From the NCBI GenBank assembly GCA_964599695.1, contig CAZRGP010000001.1:62001-126000 (forward strand): a DNA stretch of 64,000 bases, in the 5' to 3' direction. The DNA is from RUG11783 sp964599695 (GTDB taxonomy: Bacteria > Bacillota > Clostridia > Oscillospirales > Ruminococcaceae). The notes below the pieces were generated by a model. That model did no database searches. It was not told the DNA's origin and was given only the letters and a program-made list of their open reading frames with translations. A program made the translations under genes and the position numbers. Positions 33,376 through 42,882 of the stretch are shown in pieces (position 1 is the stretch's first letter; every line of letters starts with the position of its first letter).

Positions 33376-34905
33376 TTATTTTCCTTCCACGACCTTCTGC
33401 ATGTCGCTCCAGAAGCCGTCCAGACATTCAATGGCCTTGGTGTAGAGACCGTACTTCTTGTCATAGATCTTCTTGAGATCCGGGTTCGGCATCACCGCCG
33501 GACTGATTGGGGACATCGCCGCGATAGCCGTGGGCAGATCCTTGTAGACGCCTGTGGCGACTGCGCCTGCTATGGCACATCCCAGGGCGCCGGTCTCATT
33601 GGCCATTACCGTCTCCACCGGCAACTGCATCACGTCCGCGAACATCTGGACCCAGACTTTGGACTTGGTAGCACCGCCCGCCAGGCGGATCTTCTCCAGC
33701 ATATCCTTTCTGGTGGCCAGCAGTCTCTCAAAGTGCCAGCGGTGGCAGAATACGATGCCTTCATAGATGGCTCTCGCCACATGCTTTCTCGTATGGTTCG
33801 CTGTGATCCCGATGATGGAACCCTTGGCGTTGGGATGGACATTCGATGCCAGGATGAAGGGAAGGAACAGCGGGACGAACTCCTGAGGGGGGATCTCCTC
33901 CACCCATTTGTTCACCTCGTCATAGACATGACCCTTCTCGGACAGCTCCGGAAGCAGGTTGCGCACGAACCACTCGTTGTTTCCCGCGGATGTGGGGCTG
34001 GATTCCTCCACCAGATAGGTTCCGGGGATGCAGAACAGGGAGTTCATCAGCGCCGTACCGTCGGTGACCGGAGCGGTCTTTACATATTCATTGATGGACC
34101 AGGTACCCGCGATCATCAGAACGTTGCGGTCGTCGATGACACCGGTGGCCAGCGCGCAGGCGTCGATGTCGAAGGCTCCGCCCGCTACCGGTGTGCCTTC
34201 GATGAGGCCGGTCCTGCGTGCGGTCTCTGCCGTGATCGTTCCGCAGAGATCCGACGCGTAGCACAGGGGAGGAAGCGCGTCCCAGACTTCGGGGATCCCG
34301 AACAGTTCCAGAAGCTTCGGATCATACTGCTGGGTGTACAGGTTCACCAGGTTCGCTCCGGAGTAGTCACTGCGCTCCGCCATGGCTTTGCCTGTGAGGC
34401 GGAAGCGGACATAGTCCTTGCACTCAAAGACCCAGCGGATATTGGCGTAATTTTCCGGCTCATTCTCTTTCAGCCAGCGAAGCAGCACTACAGGCTGAAA
34501 GGCCATGAGGTGCTGGATGGTCATCTCTCCGGCTTTCGCCTCGGTGCCGTCTTCCTGCCACTTCTGCATGATGGCGTAGGCGCGGGTGTCGGAGGACAGG
34601 ATTCCGTTGCGCACGGGCTTGTCGTCCTTGCCCCAGAGATAGAGTCCCTTGCCGTGTCCGCACACCGCGATACAGGCCACATCCTTCGGATCGGTCCCGG
34701 TCTTCTCCAGGACCTCCCGGATCACCCTGCAGTTCGCGTCCCACATGTCCTCCATCTCCCGCTCCGCATAGAGCGGACGCTCGCAGATGGCGTCGGTGGA
34801 TACGCTTGCAACTCCCAGTTCATTTCCCTTCATGTCGAACACGGCTGCCTTTGTCGTGGTCCCACCGTTGTCCAGACCGATAAATACTTTATTACGCTTT
34901 CCCAT
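33376..34905 (-). CDS. FGGY-family carbohydrate kinase, LyxK-like
   Basis: A 509-residue kinase of the xylulokinase fold. The N-terminal phosphate motif is GLDNGGTTTKAAVFD; GKGLYLWGKDDKPVRNGILSSD and EESSPTSAGNNEWF resemble L-xylulose kinase LyxK and its relatives; the second ATP motif is in GGATKSKVWVQMFAD near residue 415. It phosphorylates a ketose or polyol in the cytoplasm. ATG 34905 follows GGTGGAG; the frame extends to 34971 but without family similarity. The upstream dehydrogenase would make its substrate, and together they suggest catabolism of a tetritol or pentitol. Confidence 0.85.
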   Translation of the reverse strand: MGKRNKVFIGLDNGGTTTKAAVFDMKGNELGVASVSTDAICERPLYAEREMEDMWDANCRVIREVLEKTGTDPKDVACIAVCGHGKGLYLWGKDDKPVRNGILSSDTRAYAIMQKWQEDGTEAKAGEMTIQHLMAFQPVVLLRWLKENEPENYANIRWVFECKDYVRFRLTGKAMAERSDYSGANLVNLYTQQYDPKLLELFGIPEVWDALPPLCYASDLCGTITAETARRTGLIEGTPVAGGAFDIDACALATGVIDDRNVLMIAGTWSINEYVKTAPVTDGTALMNSLFCIPGTYLVEESSPTSAGNNEWFVRNLLPELSEKGHVYDEVNKWVEEIPPQEFVPLFLPFILASNVHPNAKGSIIGITANHTRKHVARAIYEGIVFCHRWHFERLLATRKDMLEKIRLAGGATKSKVWVQMFADVMQLPVETVMANETGALGCAIAGAVATGVYKDLPTAIAAMSPISPAVMPNPDLKKIYDKKYGLYTKAIECLDGFWSDMQKVVEGK

Positions 34906-34967
34906 ATCTCCACCTTTTAGGAAGGCAGGAGAAACCTTCTGCGGTTCCCCCTGCCTTTTCACTTGTA

Positions 34968-36053
34968 TCATTCGAAACGAAAAGCAACCTTGAAATCTCC
35001 GTGTTTGCCTTCTGCATATTCAAAAGCCTTCTCCCAATCCTTCAGGTCAAACACTCTGCTGACGACGCCGTCGGTCTTGAGTTTGCCGTTGCGGATATTC
35101 TCAATGACATAGGGGAAGCAATAGGGGCTCAGATGGGAACCGAGCACATCCAGTTCCTTGCGGTCTCCGATGATGCTCCAGTCGAGAGTCGCCGGTGCGC
35201 TGAATACGCTGAACTCGACGAATCTACCCAGTTTACGGATCATCTGCATGCCCTGGGTGACGGAACTCGGATGTCCGGTCGCCTCAATGTAAGTGTCGCA
35301 TCCGTAGCCGTCGGTCAGATCCATGATGGCCTTCACGACGTCCATCTTTCCGGGGTTCCAGACGAGGTCCGCGCCAAACTCTTTCGCCTTCTCCAAACGG
35401 TTGTCCTGCATGTCGAGAACAATGAGGCACTTCGGGTTGCGTGTTCTTGCGTAGGTGATCATGCCGAGCCCAAGGGTTCCGGCTCCAGCAATGACGACCA
35501 CGTCTTCCGCGTCGATCTGCGCGCGGTCCACACAGTGCTTGGAGCAGCCATAGGGTTCGATGCAGATGCACTGCTCAAAGGGCATATCTTCGGGAATCCT
35601 ATGGATGACCGATCTGCCGCCCTTGAGTCTCACGTATTCCGCCATGCCGCCGCAAAACTCATTGAAGAATCCGTACATCTCATGGGGCTGGCACATCCAG
35701 TATCTTCCGGTCTTGCAGAATTTGCACTTGCCACAGGGAGCGATCTGGTCCGCGCAGATCCTGTCGCCGGGTTTGTATTCGGTGACGTTCTCGCCCACAA
35801 AGGCTACGCGTCCATAGAACTCATGGCCAGGGATGAAGGGGGGCTGTACCCAGCTTGGCTGCACACCGTCCTCGCTGCCCCAGAACATGTCCGCTCCGTG
35901 GTGGCACTTTACGTCGCCAGCGCATACGCCGCATCCTTCTGTCTTGATGAGGATATCATCGGGCCCAAGTTCCGGTACAGGGAAATCCTCGACATACCTG
36001 TAGTCGGTCCTGCTGTAAGCTACCAAAGCCTTCATGGTTTTTGGATAATCCAT
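34968..36053 (-). CDS. zinc-dependent polyol dehydrogenase, erythritol/L-threitol dehydrogenase type
   Basis: A 361-residue medium-chain dehydrogenase. Catalytic zinc ligands are in GCGVCAGDVKCHHG and GHEFYGRV; the structural zinc site is CGKCKFCKTGRYWMC; the NAD motif is GAGTLGLGM near residue 190. The long insert with FWGSEDGVQPSWVQPP and the YGFFNEFCGGMAEY stretch are shared with bacterial erythritol and L-threitol dehydrogenases. The product ketose would be phosphorylated by the kinase 62 bases downstream. AGGGAGG precedes the ATG. Confidence 0.83.
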   Translation of the reverse strand: MDYPKTMKALVAYSRTDYRYVEDFPVPELGPDDILIKTEGCGVCAGDVKCHHGADMFWGSEDGVQPSWVQPPFIPGHEFYGRVAFVGENVTEYKPGDRICADQIAPCGKCKFCKTGRYWMCQPHEMYGFFNEFCGGMAEYVRLKGGRSVIHRIPEDMPFEQCICIEPYGCSKHCVDRAQIDAEDVVVIAGAGTLGLGMITYARTRNPKCLIVLDMQDNRLEKAKEFGADLVWNPGKMDVVKAIMDLTDGYGCDTYIEATGHPSSVTQGMQMIRKLGRFVEFSVFSAPATLDWSIIGDRKELDVLGSHLSPYCFPYVIENIRNGKLKTDGVVSRVFDLKDWEKAFEYAEGKHGDFKVAFRFE

Positions 36054-36325
36054 CTTTTGTCCTCCCTGATCAACCTGTTTTAAGTTGCATTTTAATGCAA
36101 TACGTTTTATTAAACACTTTTATTTATCCATATTCAGTATACAGGATAAGGCACATATCATGAAAGAGAGGATAGATTATATATCTTCCAAATTTTTGAG
36201 TCATTCTTTAGACAAAATAACGGAAGAACGCCAGGATCTTCTTGACAGCGGAAACACCGTATCCTTCTCCATTAAAACCACTTTCGATCATGCGTTTTTT
36301 ACGGGTGAAATATGAATGGAAAGTC
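36054..36325 (+). other. upstream region of the polyol operon with a short unassigned frame
   Basis: A plus-strand frame from ATG 36160 to 36315 (51 codons, beginning MKERIDYISSKFLSHS) lacks family likeness and could be noise or the start of a lost gene. Otherwise the AT-rich stretch at 36085-36150 probably carries the minus-strand promoter of the dehydrogenase and kinase genes. Confidence 0.3.
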
Positions 36326-36360
36326 AAAAACGGAAGAGCACTCCGCTCCTCCGTTTTTTG
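36326..36360. terminator. bidirectional terminator between the AEC relic and the polyol genes
   Basis: AAAAACGGAAGAG pairs with CTCCTCCGTTTTTT. A and T runs flank both sides, so it can end transcripts from either direction. It lies 32 bases after the AEC stop on the minus strand. Confidence 0.8.
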
Positions 36361-36391
36361 ATCTACTGCGACGGGATATACTTATCAATGT

Positions 36392-37344
36392 CTAAATCAG
36401 CCCAATGGTCTTTAACCCCGCGATCCACAGGAAAACTGTAACAAGGGAGAAGAGAGATGAGACAGCGACTGTCTCCGCTACAAATATTCCGTCCCCACCC
36501 ATCTGTTCAGCCATAGGGTAAGAAGAGACCGCAGTCGGAACACAGAATATTGAAAACAGGGAGAAAAACGCTGCGCCGCGGATCCCAAGCGCGTGGCAGA
36601 TCGCTTCGATCCCTGCAGGTACAACCACAAGTTTTATTAGACAAACGAACGAAATATCTCTGAGGTCCTTCCGAATGGAACCGGAACGAAGACTGGCCCC
36701 GAGAAGGATGAGCGACAGCGGCGTATTCATTGCAGATAGTTCGGAGACCGGTTCCATCACAAAGTCCGGTAGAGTCCATCCCGTAGTCGAATCCAACCAA
36801 GCGGCAGTTATCCCTGCAATCGTGCCGATAATAAGAGGATTCCTGAAGAGATTACGCAACAACGCAACGGTCTTCACTTTCTCCCCCCTCATCGTCTCAA
36901 AGAGGATAACAGCAAGAATATTATATATGGGTACAACAACGGAAGCGCATACAGAGACGATCCCCACAAGATCCGGTCCGCAAACGGACTCAACGATCGG
37001 GATCGCAAACAAGATCACGTTTCCTCTGTATCCTCCCTGAACAATGCACGCCGCTCTGGCCTTTTCCTTCCAGAAAAGGGGGACAGTCAAATAAAGCACA
37101 ACAAATACAGCGGCCGTATATCCTGCCGCTACTAAGATATACATGATGCCGGAAGATGATGCGAAATCCCTCGCACTGTACACATTTTAAACATGTTCAG
37201 ACAAAACAGTACTCAGAAGTTGAACGCGTTCACTTCTCTGCAAGTCTCTTGCCTGAGGAGCCCTGTCCACTCCGACAAAATTCCGATGTAAATGTACACG
37301 AAAAGTGGAAAAACCACTTTAAGCGAAAGAGAAAGAGCTGCCAT
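36392..37344 (-). pseudogene. AEC-family transporter, broken by a nonsense codon and a frameshift
   Basis: The intact C-terminal 263 codons carry about eight membrane segments and RNPLIIGTIAG, typical of auxin-efflux-carrier-type permeases. The missing N terminus is present upstream in other frames: from ATG 37344 it reads MAALSLSLKVVFPLF and runs to EVNAFNF before a TGA near 37215. A one-base loss in the T run 37185-37188 then shifts the frame just before NVYSARDF. The repaired protein would have about 316 residues, the family size. These carriers export small organic acids or similar solutes. Confidence 0.8.
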
Positions 37345-37416
37345 ATCTAGTTACTTTAAGACCCTTCAACCTATACAAGAGTGAATGTTCTTTCCCTCCT
37401 CAACGACTGCATCCGC

Positions 37417-38583
37417 TCAGATAGAACCCAGAAATTCCGAAACAAAGTGGAGTGCTGCTCCTGAGGCTATGGCCTCCACCTTATATTGGCAACACCTCAC
37501 ATAACTTGAGGTAATATCAAATGTGTTTTTGGGACGAAGAATCGTCCGGAACTGGGTCATATAGGCCTCCATCATAGCGCCTACGCTTCCTCCCAGAATA
37601 ATGGGACAGTCAAAAAGAATACGGACATTCCGCACTGCGATGGCAAGGTCTTCCAGATAAGAATCCCACACCTTCGTTGCTCCCTCGTCTTTGTCACGAA
37701 CAAGGGAGAAAAAGTCTTCAAGACTGCCCCCCGCATATTCCTTCAGTACCGTGGCACTGCAGTAGGGATCCAGACACCCTTTTTGCCCACAGTAGCACTG
37801 TTTTCCACCCTGATGGATGATGAGGTGCCCCACCTCTCCGCTGCGGAAATTTTCTCCGATGTACACTTTGTTGTTTAAAAATACTGCACCGCCCACATTA
37901 TTGCTGAGCATGATATAGAAACCCATTCCCTCCGTTCCACCCAAGGTATAAAGCTCAGCAAAACAGGCGGCGTTGGCGTCATTGAAGATCTTTACCGGGT
38001 AATGAATATGCCTCTCAAAATCCGCAGCTGTCAGTTCACTCATGTCCAATATTCCGGAATAGACAACATTGGACGCCGTGACATCTGTCAGTGCAGGGAT
38101 CCCGATCCCCACCCCAAGCACCTCTTCGCCCCGGATCCCATTCTCCTGAAGAAATCCCGCCACACAGGAACCCAGGTAATCCATATAATCGTCCGTCTTC
38201 TCATAGGCTTTCGCGATGCGCTTACTTGCGATCTGATTTCCGATAAGATCCAGAAGAACAAGGGTGACATTCTTCTTGGTGATGTCCATACCTACAGCTA
38301 CTCTTGCACGCTCGTTGATAGAGAACGTCTCGGCTCTCCTTCCTCCGGTATGTCCCACTGTTCCGGAATGCTTGATAAGACCCGATTCAAGAAGTTCAGT
38401 GATATTCTGCCCTATGGTAGGAAGCGAAAGATCCAACTGCTTCTGGATATCTTTACGGGAAACAGCTGAATTTTCACAGATCATATTGAAGATCAGGGAG
38501 CGATTGATCCCCTTGATCTCATAATTCGCCGTCCCGCTGCTGCGCTGCTTTATTATATCGAATGTTTCTTTGCTGATAGGCAT
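37417..38583 (-). CDS. ROK-family transcriptional regulator (NagC/XylR-like)
   Basis: A 388-residue repressor. Residues 25-75 form a winged helix (ENSAVSRKDIQKQLDLSLPTIG). The sugar-kinase-like ROK domain follows, with VAVGMDITKKNVTLVLLD and the zinc motif CYCGQKGCLDPYCS near residue 262. Such proteins sense a sugar or its phosphate. Divergent in position from the polyol genes by only the AEC relic, it most likely controls the polyol operon, but NagC-type control of nagB is also possible. AAAAGGAGG precedes the ATG. Confidence 0.87.
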   Translation of the reverse strand: MPISKETFDIIKQRSSGTANYEIKGINRSLIFNMICENSAVSRKDIQKQLDLSLPTIGQNITELLESGLIKHSGTVGHTGGRRAETFSINERARVAVGMDITKKNVTLVLLDLIGNQIASKRIAKAYEKTDDYMDYLGSCVAGFLQENGIRGEEVLGVGIGIPALTDVTASNVVYSGILDMSELTAADFERHIHYPVKIFNDANAACFAELYTLGGTEGMGFYIMLSNNVGGAVFLNNKVYIGENFRSGEVGHLIIHQGGKQCYCGQKGCLDPYCSATVLKEYAGGSLEDFFSLVRDKDEGATKVWDSYLEDLAIAVRNVRILFDCPIILGGSVGAMMEAYMTQFRTILRPKNTFDITSSYVRCCQYKVEAIASGAALHFVSEFLGSI

Positions 38584-39251
38584 TTCCTATTCCTCCTTTT
38601 AAGCTTCTCGAGGTGCCCTCATTTCACCTTTTGTTCCTCAATATTTGCTGATTTCTAAAAATACAATATCACATTTCATATCATCGTTTGTTAATAAATC
38701 AAAACAAATCCAGCTCTAATATGGTAAAAAACACTGTAATACAGCCATTTCTTTTCACTGCCATTTTGTAAAGCGTTATTTTGTTATTCTGTACCTAAAT
38801 TGCCTGATCTGGTCTTTTCACGGCTACCTCGCCACAAACTGACGGCATATCCTCTATGTTTATACTATGCCCATTTATCGCTTAGTTCGCTGGCATATTG
38901 GCTTTATTCAAAAAGGCTGTTATGTTAATCAGTCTTTTGAATAGCAATTTTAATATTTACAATTTATCACCTCATGCAATGAAGGAGCATTTCCTAGCGG
39001 TTTTCACTGTTCCCCTCTGATATCGGTTGGTCAAAACATAAGGCCAGCGTCAAATTCACACTGTTGTTCCGAACTGCGATCCTGCTGTATGAACGTTCCT
39101 GCTCCCTTGCAATCTTTCGATCATCTGCAGTTTATGCACACCACTTAAGACCTGTTTAAAAAATAATCGATATGGTATAAATCGATATTACGACTATTTA
39201 TAATGATGATATAATAATAGATACACAGAAAAAACGAGGGGGACGTCTAGC
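38584..39251. other. 668-bp intergenic region with paired ATCGATAT boxes
   Basis: No gene is seen. Two copies of ATCGATAT (39166-39173 and 39181-39188, 15 bases apart) lie about 65 bases upstream of the five-gene operon start and could be regulator sites. A TATAAT-like stretch near 39208-39215 is the likely -10 of that operon. The left part probably contains the promoter of the ROK gene. Confidence 0.4.
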
Positions 39252-39770
39252 ATGAGCGCGATCGATTTTGAGCATTTTCAGAATTTCTGGATCGAACAGC
39301 AGAAGACAGCGGTGCATATGTCCCGCGATATGGCGCTGGACCATATCCGGAAGTTCATCGAGAATCACGATACCTGCGGCTTCGCGACGGGATACGGCGA
39401 CTATATCCGCTGCACCCCCATCGAATACACCTACATGGACGGGGACTTCTGGTTCGTCTCTGAGGGCGGGAGCAAGTTCATCGGACTTGAGAAGAACCGG
39501 AACGTGTCCATGGCGATCTTTGAATTTTACGGGGATATGAACGACTCCCACGGTCTGCAGGTCATGGGGAAAGCCGAACTGTACGACGGTGAGTCCGATG
39601 AGCTGAAAAAACTGCTGGCATTCAAGGGGATCCCCTTTGACGCGGTGAAAGCGGCCAAAGTAGCGGTCGCCGTAGTGCGGGTGAAGCCTTCCGTCTTTGA
39701 GATGTACGATACCGACTTCGTGAAAGAGGGCTATGACATCCGGCAGATCATCCGCTTTGATGAGAACTAG
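39252..39770 (+). CDS. pyridoxamine 5'-phosphate oxidase-like flavin split-barrel protein
   Basis: A 172-residue protein of the FMN/heme-binding split-barrel superfamily. GFATGYGDYIRCTPIEYTYMDG and the beta pattern FWFVSEGGSKFIGLEKNRNVSMAIFE are the core strands; VMGKAELYDG and VVRVKPSVFEMYD follow. Members are PNPOx enzymes, heme-degrading HugZ proteins, F420- or biliverdin-dependent reductases. GAGGGGGAC precedes the ATG at about ten bases. It is the first gene of a five-gene operon that also encodes a bilin-reductase-like protein, so a tetrapyrrole substrate is an attractive idea but is not shown. Confidence 0.78.
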   Translation: MSAIDFEHFQNFWIEQQKTAVHMSRDMALDHIRKFIENHDTCGFATGYGDYIRCTPIEYTYMDGDFWFVSEGGSKFIGLEKNRNVSMAIFEFYGDMNDSHGLQVMGKAELYDGESDELKKLLAFKGIPFDAVKAAKVAVAVVRVKPSVFEMYDTDFVKEGYDIRQIIRFDEN

Positions 39771-39784
39771 GGGAGGTTTCTGCT

Positions 39785-40432
39785 ATGCAAACCAGTCTCT
39801 TTTTTGAAAAGATCTCGGTCCTGTTTCCCCTCGAAGAGAGAAACGCGGGTGAATTTAGCTGTTTTGAACTTGCCGGCACTTCTTTCCGCGCCCGTTGCTG
39901 GGATGCGGCAGGTCTGGGCAATGTCTCCTTTATGGCGGCTGAGCTTCCAGCGGTAGCGATGGAGATGACTTCCATCATCGTGAACCCCTTCGAAGTGGAC
40001 GCCCCTCTTCTGTCGCTCGACCGGGTGAAGGTGCAGGACAAGGACTCTCTCTACATGGAACTCTACGACACCTGTCTAGATCCGGACAGGAAGGAAGAAC
40101 GATTCCTGGAAGTGAAGGATAAGTATTCCGGTCTCGCGGACCTTCCTCAGCAAAAGAACTGGTATGATGACATTCGCTACAGCAGTTCCATGCTTAAAGG
40201 TGTTTCCGATGAGGAAAGCAACGTGCTCGACGACTGTATCCGGGAATACTTTGACGCTTACACCGCGCTCCTGAAGGAAAGCTCTCCCTGCGATCCGGAA
40301 AGGAAAATAGAGAAAGCCCGTGCGTACTCCAATGGTCTACTGGAACACGGCGGTCCCGCGGTGAACAACTTCCTCAAAGTGTGGGGAAAAGAAAAGGCCG
40401 AAGATTTCTTCGGCCGTGTACTGTTCGGTTAA
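39785..40432 (+). CDS. unassigned protein resembling ferredoxin-dependent bilin reductases
   Basis: A 215-residue cytoplasmic protein with no motif I can assign firmly. The order of elements resembles the FDBR/HY2 fold: a strand-rich centre (FRARCWDAAGLGNVSFMAAEL, then EMTSIIVNPFEVDAPLLSLDRV), LYMELYDTCLDP, and a C terminus in which PAVNNFLKVWGKEKAEDFFGRVLFG matches the pattern of PcyA-type C-terminal ends (a hydrophobic turn, then aromatic-rich VLF). The gene at 42883-43572 looks like a distant paralogue. GGGGAGG precedes the ATG. The FDBR link is a fold-level guess that needs structure comparison. Confidence 0.5.
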   Translation: MQTSLFFEKISVLFPLEERNAGEFSCFELAGTSFRARCWDAAGLGNVSFMAAELPAVAMEMTSIIVNPFEVDAPLLSLDRVKVQDKDSLYMELYDTCLDPDRKEERFLEVKDKYSGLADLPQQKNWYDDIRYSSSMLKGVSDEESNVLDDCIREYFDAYTALLKESSPCDPERKIEKARAYSNGLLEHGGPAVNNFLKVWGKEKAEDFFGRVLFG

Positions 40433-40501
40433 GCAGATTGGTGAATGGACCCAAACTGACTAAGATAAAAAAGATTATTTAACGAATCGGAGGAAACTCA
40501 A

Positions 40502-41365
40502 ATGAAAGTATTATTGGCCGGCGCTTTCGGCAACCTCGGCTTCGAGATCCTGAAAGTCCTTGCTCAAGGCGGCAACGAGATCGTCGCGGCAGACCTGAAG
40601 GAAAAAGAGGACAACGGTCTGGAGGGGAAATACACCTTCCGTTCCATCGATGCCACCAACCCGGAGACCCTGAAGGGAATCTGCGACGGAGTCGACGTAG
40701 TCATCACCACAATGGGACTTACCGGTGCATCCACCCGCTTCACTTCTTATGACATCGACTATCAGGGCAACCTCAACCTCTATAATGAGGCGAAGGCTGC
40801 CGGCGTAAAGAAGTTTAACTACATCTCGGTCATCGCCTGCCGCGAACCCGGTGCGGAAAAGGTTCCTATGCTCCATGCGAAGGCCATGATGGAAGATGAG
40901 ATCTTCAAGGGCGATATGGAATATGTCATCTATCGTCCCACCGGTTACTTCTATGACATCGCCAAGGTCTTCAAACCCTATGTGGATAAGGGCGAGATGC
41001 AGCTGCTGAAGGGCTACCACGGAGTAAAGGCGAATGTGGTGGACTGCCCTGATTTCGCGAAATTCATCGTGGATCACATGTGTGACACGAACAAGATCTA
41101 CGAGGTAGGCGGCAAGGAGACCTACACCTACGAAGAGATGGCGAAGATGTGCTTCCGCGCGGCGGGTAAACCCGTCATCATCAAAGACTCCCCCATCTGG
41201 ATGTTCTCGATCCTGGCAAATCTTCCCAAGATCAAAAAATCCGGAAGACACGACATCATCCTCTTCTCCAAGTGGACGCTCTCTCATGATCTGGTGGGTA
41301 AAGATGAGACCGGTGACGCCTCCTTCGCGGAATATATCAAAGAATATTTCGGAGGTAACAAATAA
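40502..41365 (+). CDS. NmrA-type atypical short-chain dehydrogenase
   Basis: A 287-residue NAD(P)-binding protein with the Rossmann motif VLLAGAFGNLGFEIL, a Gly-rich pattern GxxGxxG typical of atypical SDRs. The VVITTMGLTG strand and VYRPTGYF region follow. There is no clear Tyr-x-x-x-Lys catalytic pair, but KFNYISVIACREPGAE may hold the equivalent. It could reduce or isomerise a lipophilic or tetrapyrrole-like molecule. GGAGG precedes the ATG. Its stop overlaps the next start (TAATG), so the two products are made together. Confidence 0.75.
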   Translation: MKVLLAGAFGNLGFEILKVLAQGGNEIVAADLKEKEDNGLEGKYTFRSIDATNPETLKGICDGVDVVITTMGLTGASTRFTSYDIDYQGNLNLYNEAKAAGVKKFNYISVIACREPGAEKVPMLHAKAMMEDEIFKGDMEYVIYRPTGYFYDIAKVFKPYVDKGEMQLLKGYHGVKANVVDCPDFAKFIVDHMCDTNKIYEVGGKETYTYEEMAKMCFRAAGKPVIIKDSPIWMFSILANLPKIKKSGRHDIILFSKWTLSHDLVGKDETGDASFAEYIKEYFGGNK

Positions 41366-42192
41366 TGTTTCGTCTGGATCCTTCCTATATCGGAAAAGTC
41401 TGGCCGGCATTCATGTGGTGCGTGACTCTTGTAGCCGCCCTCGGATGCTGCATGGGTTTTAAGGAATTCGTGTGGTTCATGTCGGTTGGTTACGGCTTCG
41501 CCGTGATGTGCATCGGCATCTTCCACTTGATCTTCGGCCTCATCAATGGCACTCTCACCGCTGCTACAGCGGTCATGGCCGCACTGTTTGTCATCTACGG
41601 ATATCGCCTTGGCGGCTACATCCTCAAGCGTGAGCTGACCAACGCTGCCTACAAGAAGACACTGGAATCCACCGGTTCCACGAAAGCGATGCCCATCCCG
41701 GTATCCGCCTTCATGTGGGTCTACTCCATGCTCATGTACACGGCTCAGACCTCCGCTGTCACCTACCGCGTCATGAACCGCGCTTCCGACAATGTCTTCG
41801 CATGGATCGGAATCGTCATCATGGCTCTCGCCATTTTCGGCGAAGCCACCGCGGACAAACAGAAATCCGCAGCGAAGAAGGTGAACCCCAAGAGGTTCTG
41901 CGACACCGGGCTGTATAAATATGTACGCTGCCCCAACTACTTCTCTGAAGTGCTGTTCTGGGTTGGTGTCACCGTATCCGGCATAGGCGCCGTACAGGGT
42001 GCCCAGTGGATCATCGTACTGATTGCGCTGTGTCTCATCACTTTCGTTATGTACAATTCCGCACAGCGTCTGGAGCTGCGCCACGAGAAGACTTACGGAC
42101 TCGATCCGGAATATCAGAAATATTCCGACACCGTTCCGCTCCTCTTCCCCTTCACCAAGCAGTGTCACTCTATGAAAGTGTACAGAGACTAA
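41365..42192 (+). CDS. DUF1295 / steroid 5-alpha-reductase-like membrane protein
   Basis: A 275-residue membrane protein with about six hydrophobic segments. NPKRFCDTGLYKYVRCPNYFSEVLFWVG near residue 190-215 is the DUF1295 signature, shared with 3-oxo-5-alpha-steroid 4-dehydrogenases and isoprenylcysteine methyltransferase-type enzymes. Its likely activity is NADPH-dependent reduction of an enone in a sterol- or bile-acid-like substrate. The SDR gene directly upstream overlaps it by one base, which supports a shared substrate. Methyl transfer is an alternative for this superfamily. Confidence 0.8.
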   Translation: MFRLDPSYIGKVWPAFMWCVTLVAALGCCMGFKEFVWFMSVGYGFAVMCIGIFHLIFGLINGTLTAATAVMAALFVIYGYRLGGYILKRELTNAAYKKTLESTGSTKAMPIPVSAFMWVYSMLMYTAQTSAVTYRVMNRASDNVFAWIGIVIMALAIFGEATADKQKSAAKKVNPKRFCDTGLYKYVRCPNYFSEVLFWVGVTVSGIGAVQGAQWIIVLIALCLITFVMYNSAQRLELRHEKTYGLDPEYQKYSDTVPLLFPFTKQCHSMKVYRD

Positions 42193-42211
42193 ACAAAGGA
42201 GACGAAACTCC

Positions 42212-42799
42212 ATGAAACAATTCAGTGTCCCTATGGCATTGGTGGATTACATCCCCGTAATCCTGTTCTGTCTCGCTTTCCTGACCGTCTACAAGGATCT
42301 CAAAGGAAAGGTCTCCGCTGCTGTTCGCTGCATGCTAGTGACAGGGGGCATCCTGGTAACCGTTGCCGGCGGTCTGAAGGCGACTTACAAATTGCTCTAT
42401 GCTCTCGGCGCAGGCGACTTCGAGTGGATGTCCCGTCAGATGTTCTCCAACCAGGCTTTTGGCTTTTTGCTTCTCGGTGTTGGACTTATGCTGACAATAA
42501 AGCCCGTCTCGAAACATCTCAACGCCTTCCTTCCCACCATGGTCCTGGTACTTATCATGGTCATAGGTCTCGGTGCGATGGACGCAGTACTCGCGTATTA
42601 TGCGAGTAAACTGAAGAAAAAGGGAGCCCTTGTCTGTTTCATCGTCTCCTTCTTCCTCTCTATGATGATGGGATATCTCTCATCCAGGGACTTCACCCAG
42701 GCATCCATGAACTGGATAGCCCAGGGGATCAACTGCGCAGGCATGCTGCTGCTGTTCCTCGGCTCCAGGAGTCTGGACAAAGCAGGTCTGGGAAAATAA
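42212..42799 (+). CDS. five- or six-segment membrane protein of unknown function
   Basis: A 195-residue hydrophobic protein (about five to six segments), beginning MKQFSVPMALVDYIPVILF. AAAGGAG precedes the ATG and it follows the DUF1295 gene by 19 bases. I do not recognise a family. As the last gene of the operon, before a strong terminator, it may be a transporter or membrane anchor for the enzymes encoded upstream. Confidence 0.65.
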   Translation: MKQFSVPMALVDYIPVILFCLAFLTVYKDLKGKVSAAVRCMLVTGGILVTVAGGLKATYKLLYALGAGDFEWMSRQMFSNQAFGFLLLGVGLMLTIKPVSKHLNAFLPTMVLVLIMVIGLGAMDAVLAYYASKLKKKGALVCFIVSFFLSMMMGYLSSRDFTQASMNWIAQGINCAGMLLLFLGSRSLDKAGLGK

Positions 42800-42824
42800 T
42801 GACCGCATAACAGGTTTAATAATT

Positions 42825-42855
42825 CAGGGCAAGGTGATCAATTCACCTTGCCCTG
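42825..42855. terminator. strong bidirectional terminator
   Basis: Thirteen-base perfect arms CAGGGCAAGGTGA and TCACCTTGCCCTG around a TCAAT loop, followed by TTGTTAT. It ends the plus-strand operon and can also serve the convergent minus-strand gene at 42883. Confidence 0.92.
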
Positions 42856-42882
42856 TTGTTATATGTGCGAATCTGCACAAAA

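Noticed and set aside
33733..34920. Long plus-strand frame opposite the FGGY kinase
   Set aside because: Shadow frame caused by codon bias of the kinase; no ribosome binding site or domain.
35001..36083. Long plus-strand frame opposite the polyol dehydrogenase
   Set aside because: Shadow of the dehydrogenase, which has complete zinc and NAD motifs.
37210..37220. TGA in the AEC gene as selenocysteine
   Set aside because: The family has no selenoproteins, and a frameshift follows within 30 bases.
41284..42213. Long minus-strand frame opposite the DUF1295 and SDR genes
   Set aside because: Antisense shadow of well-supported coding genes with ribosome binding sites and coupling.
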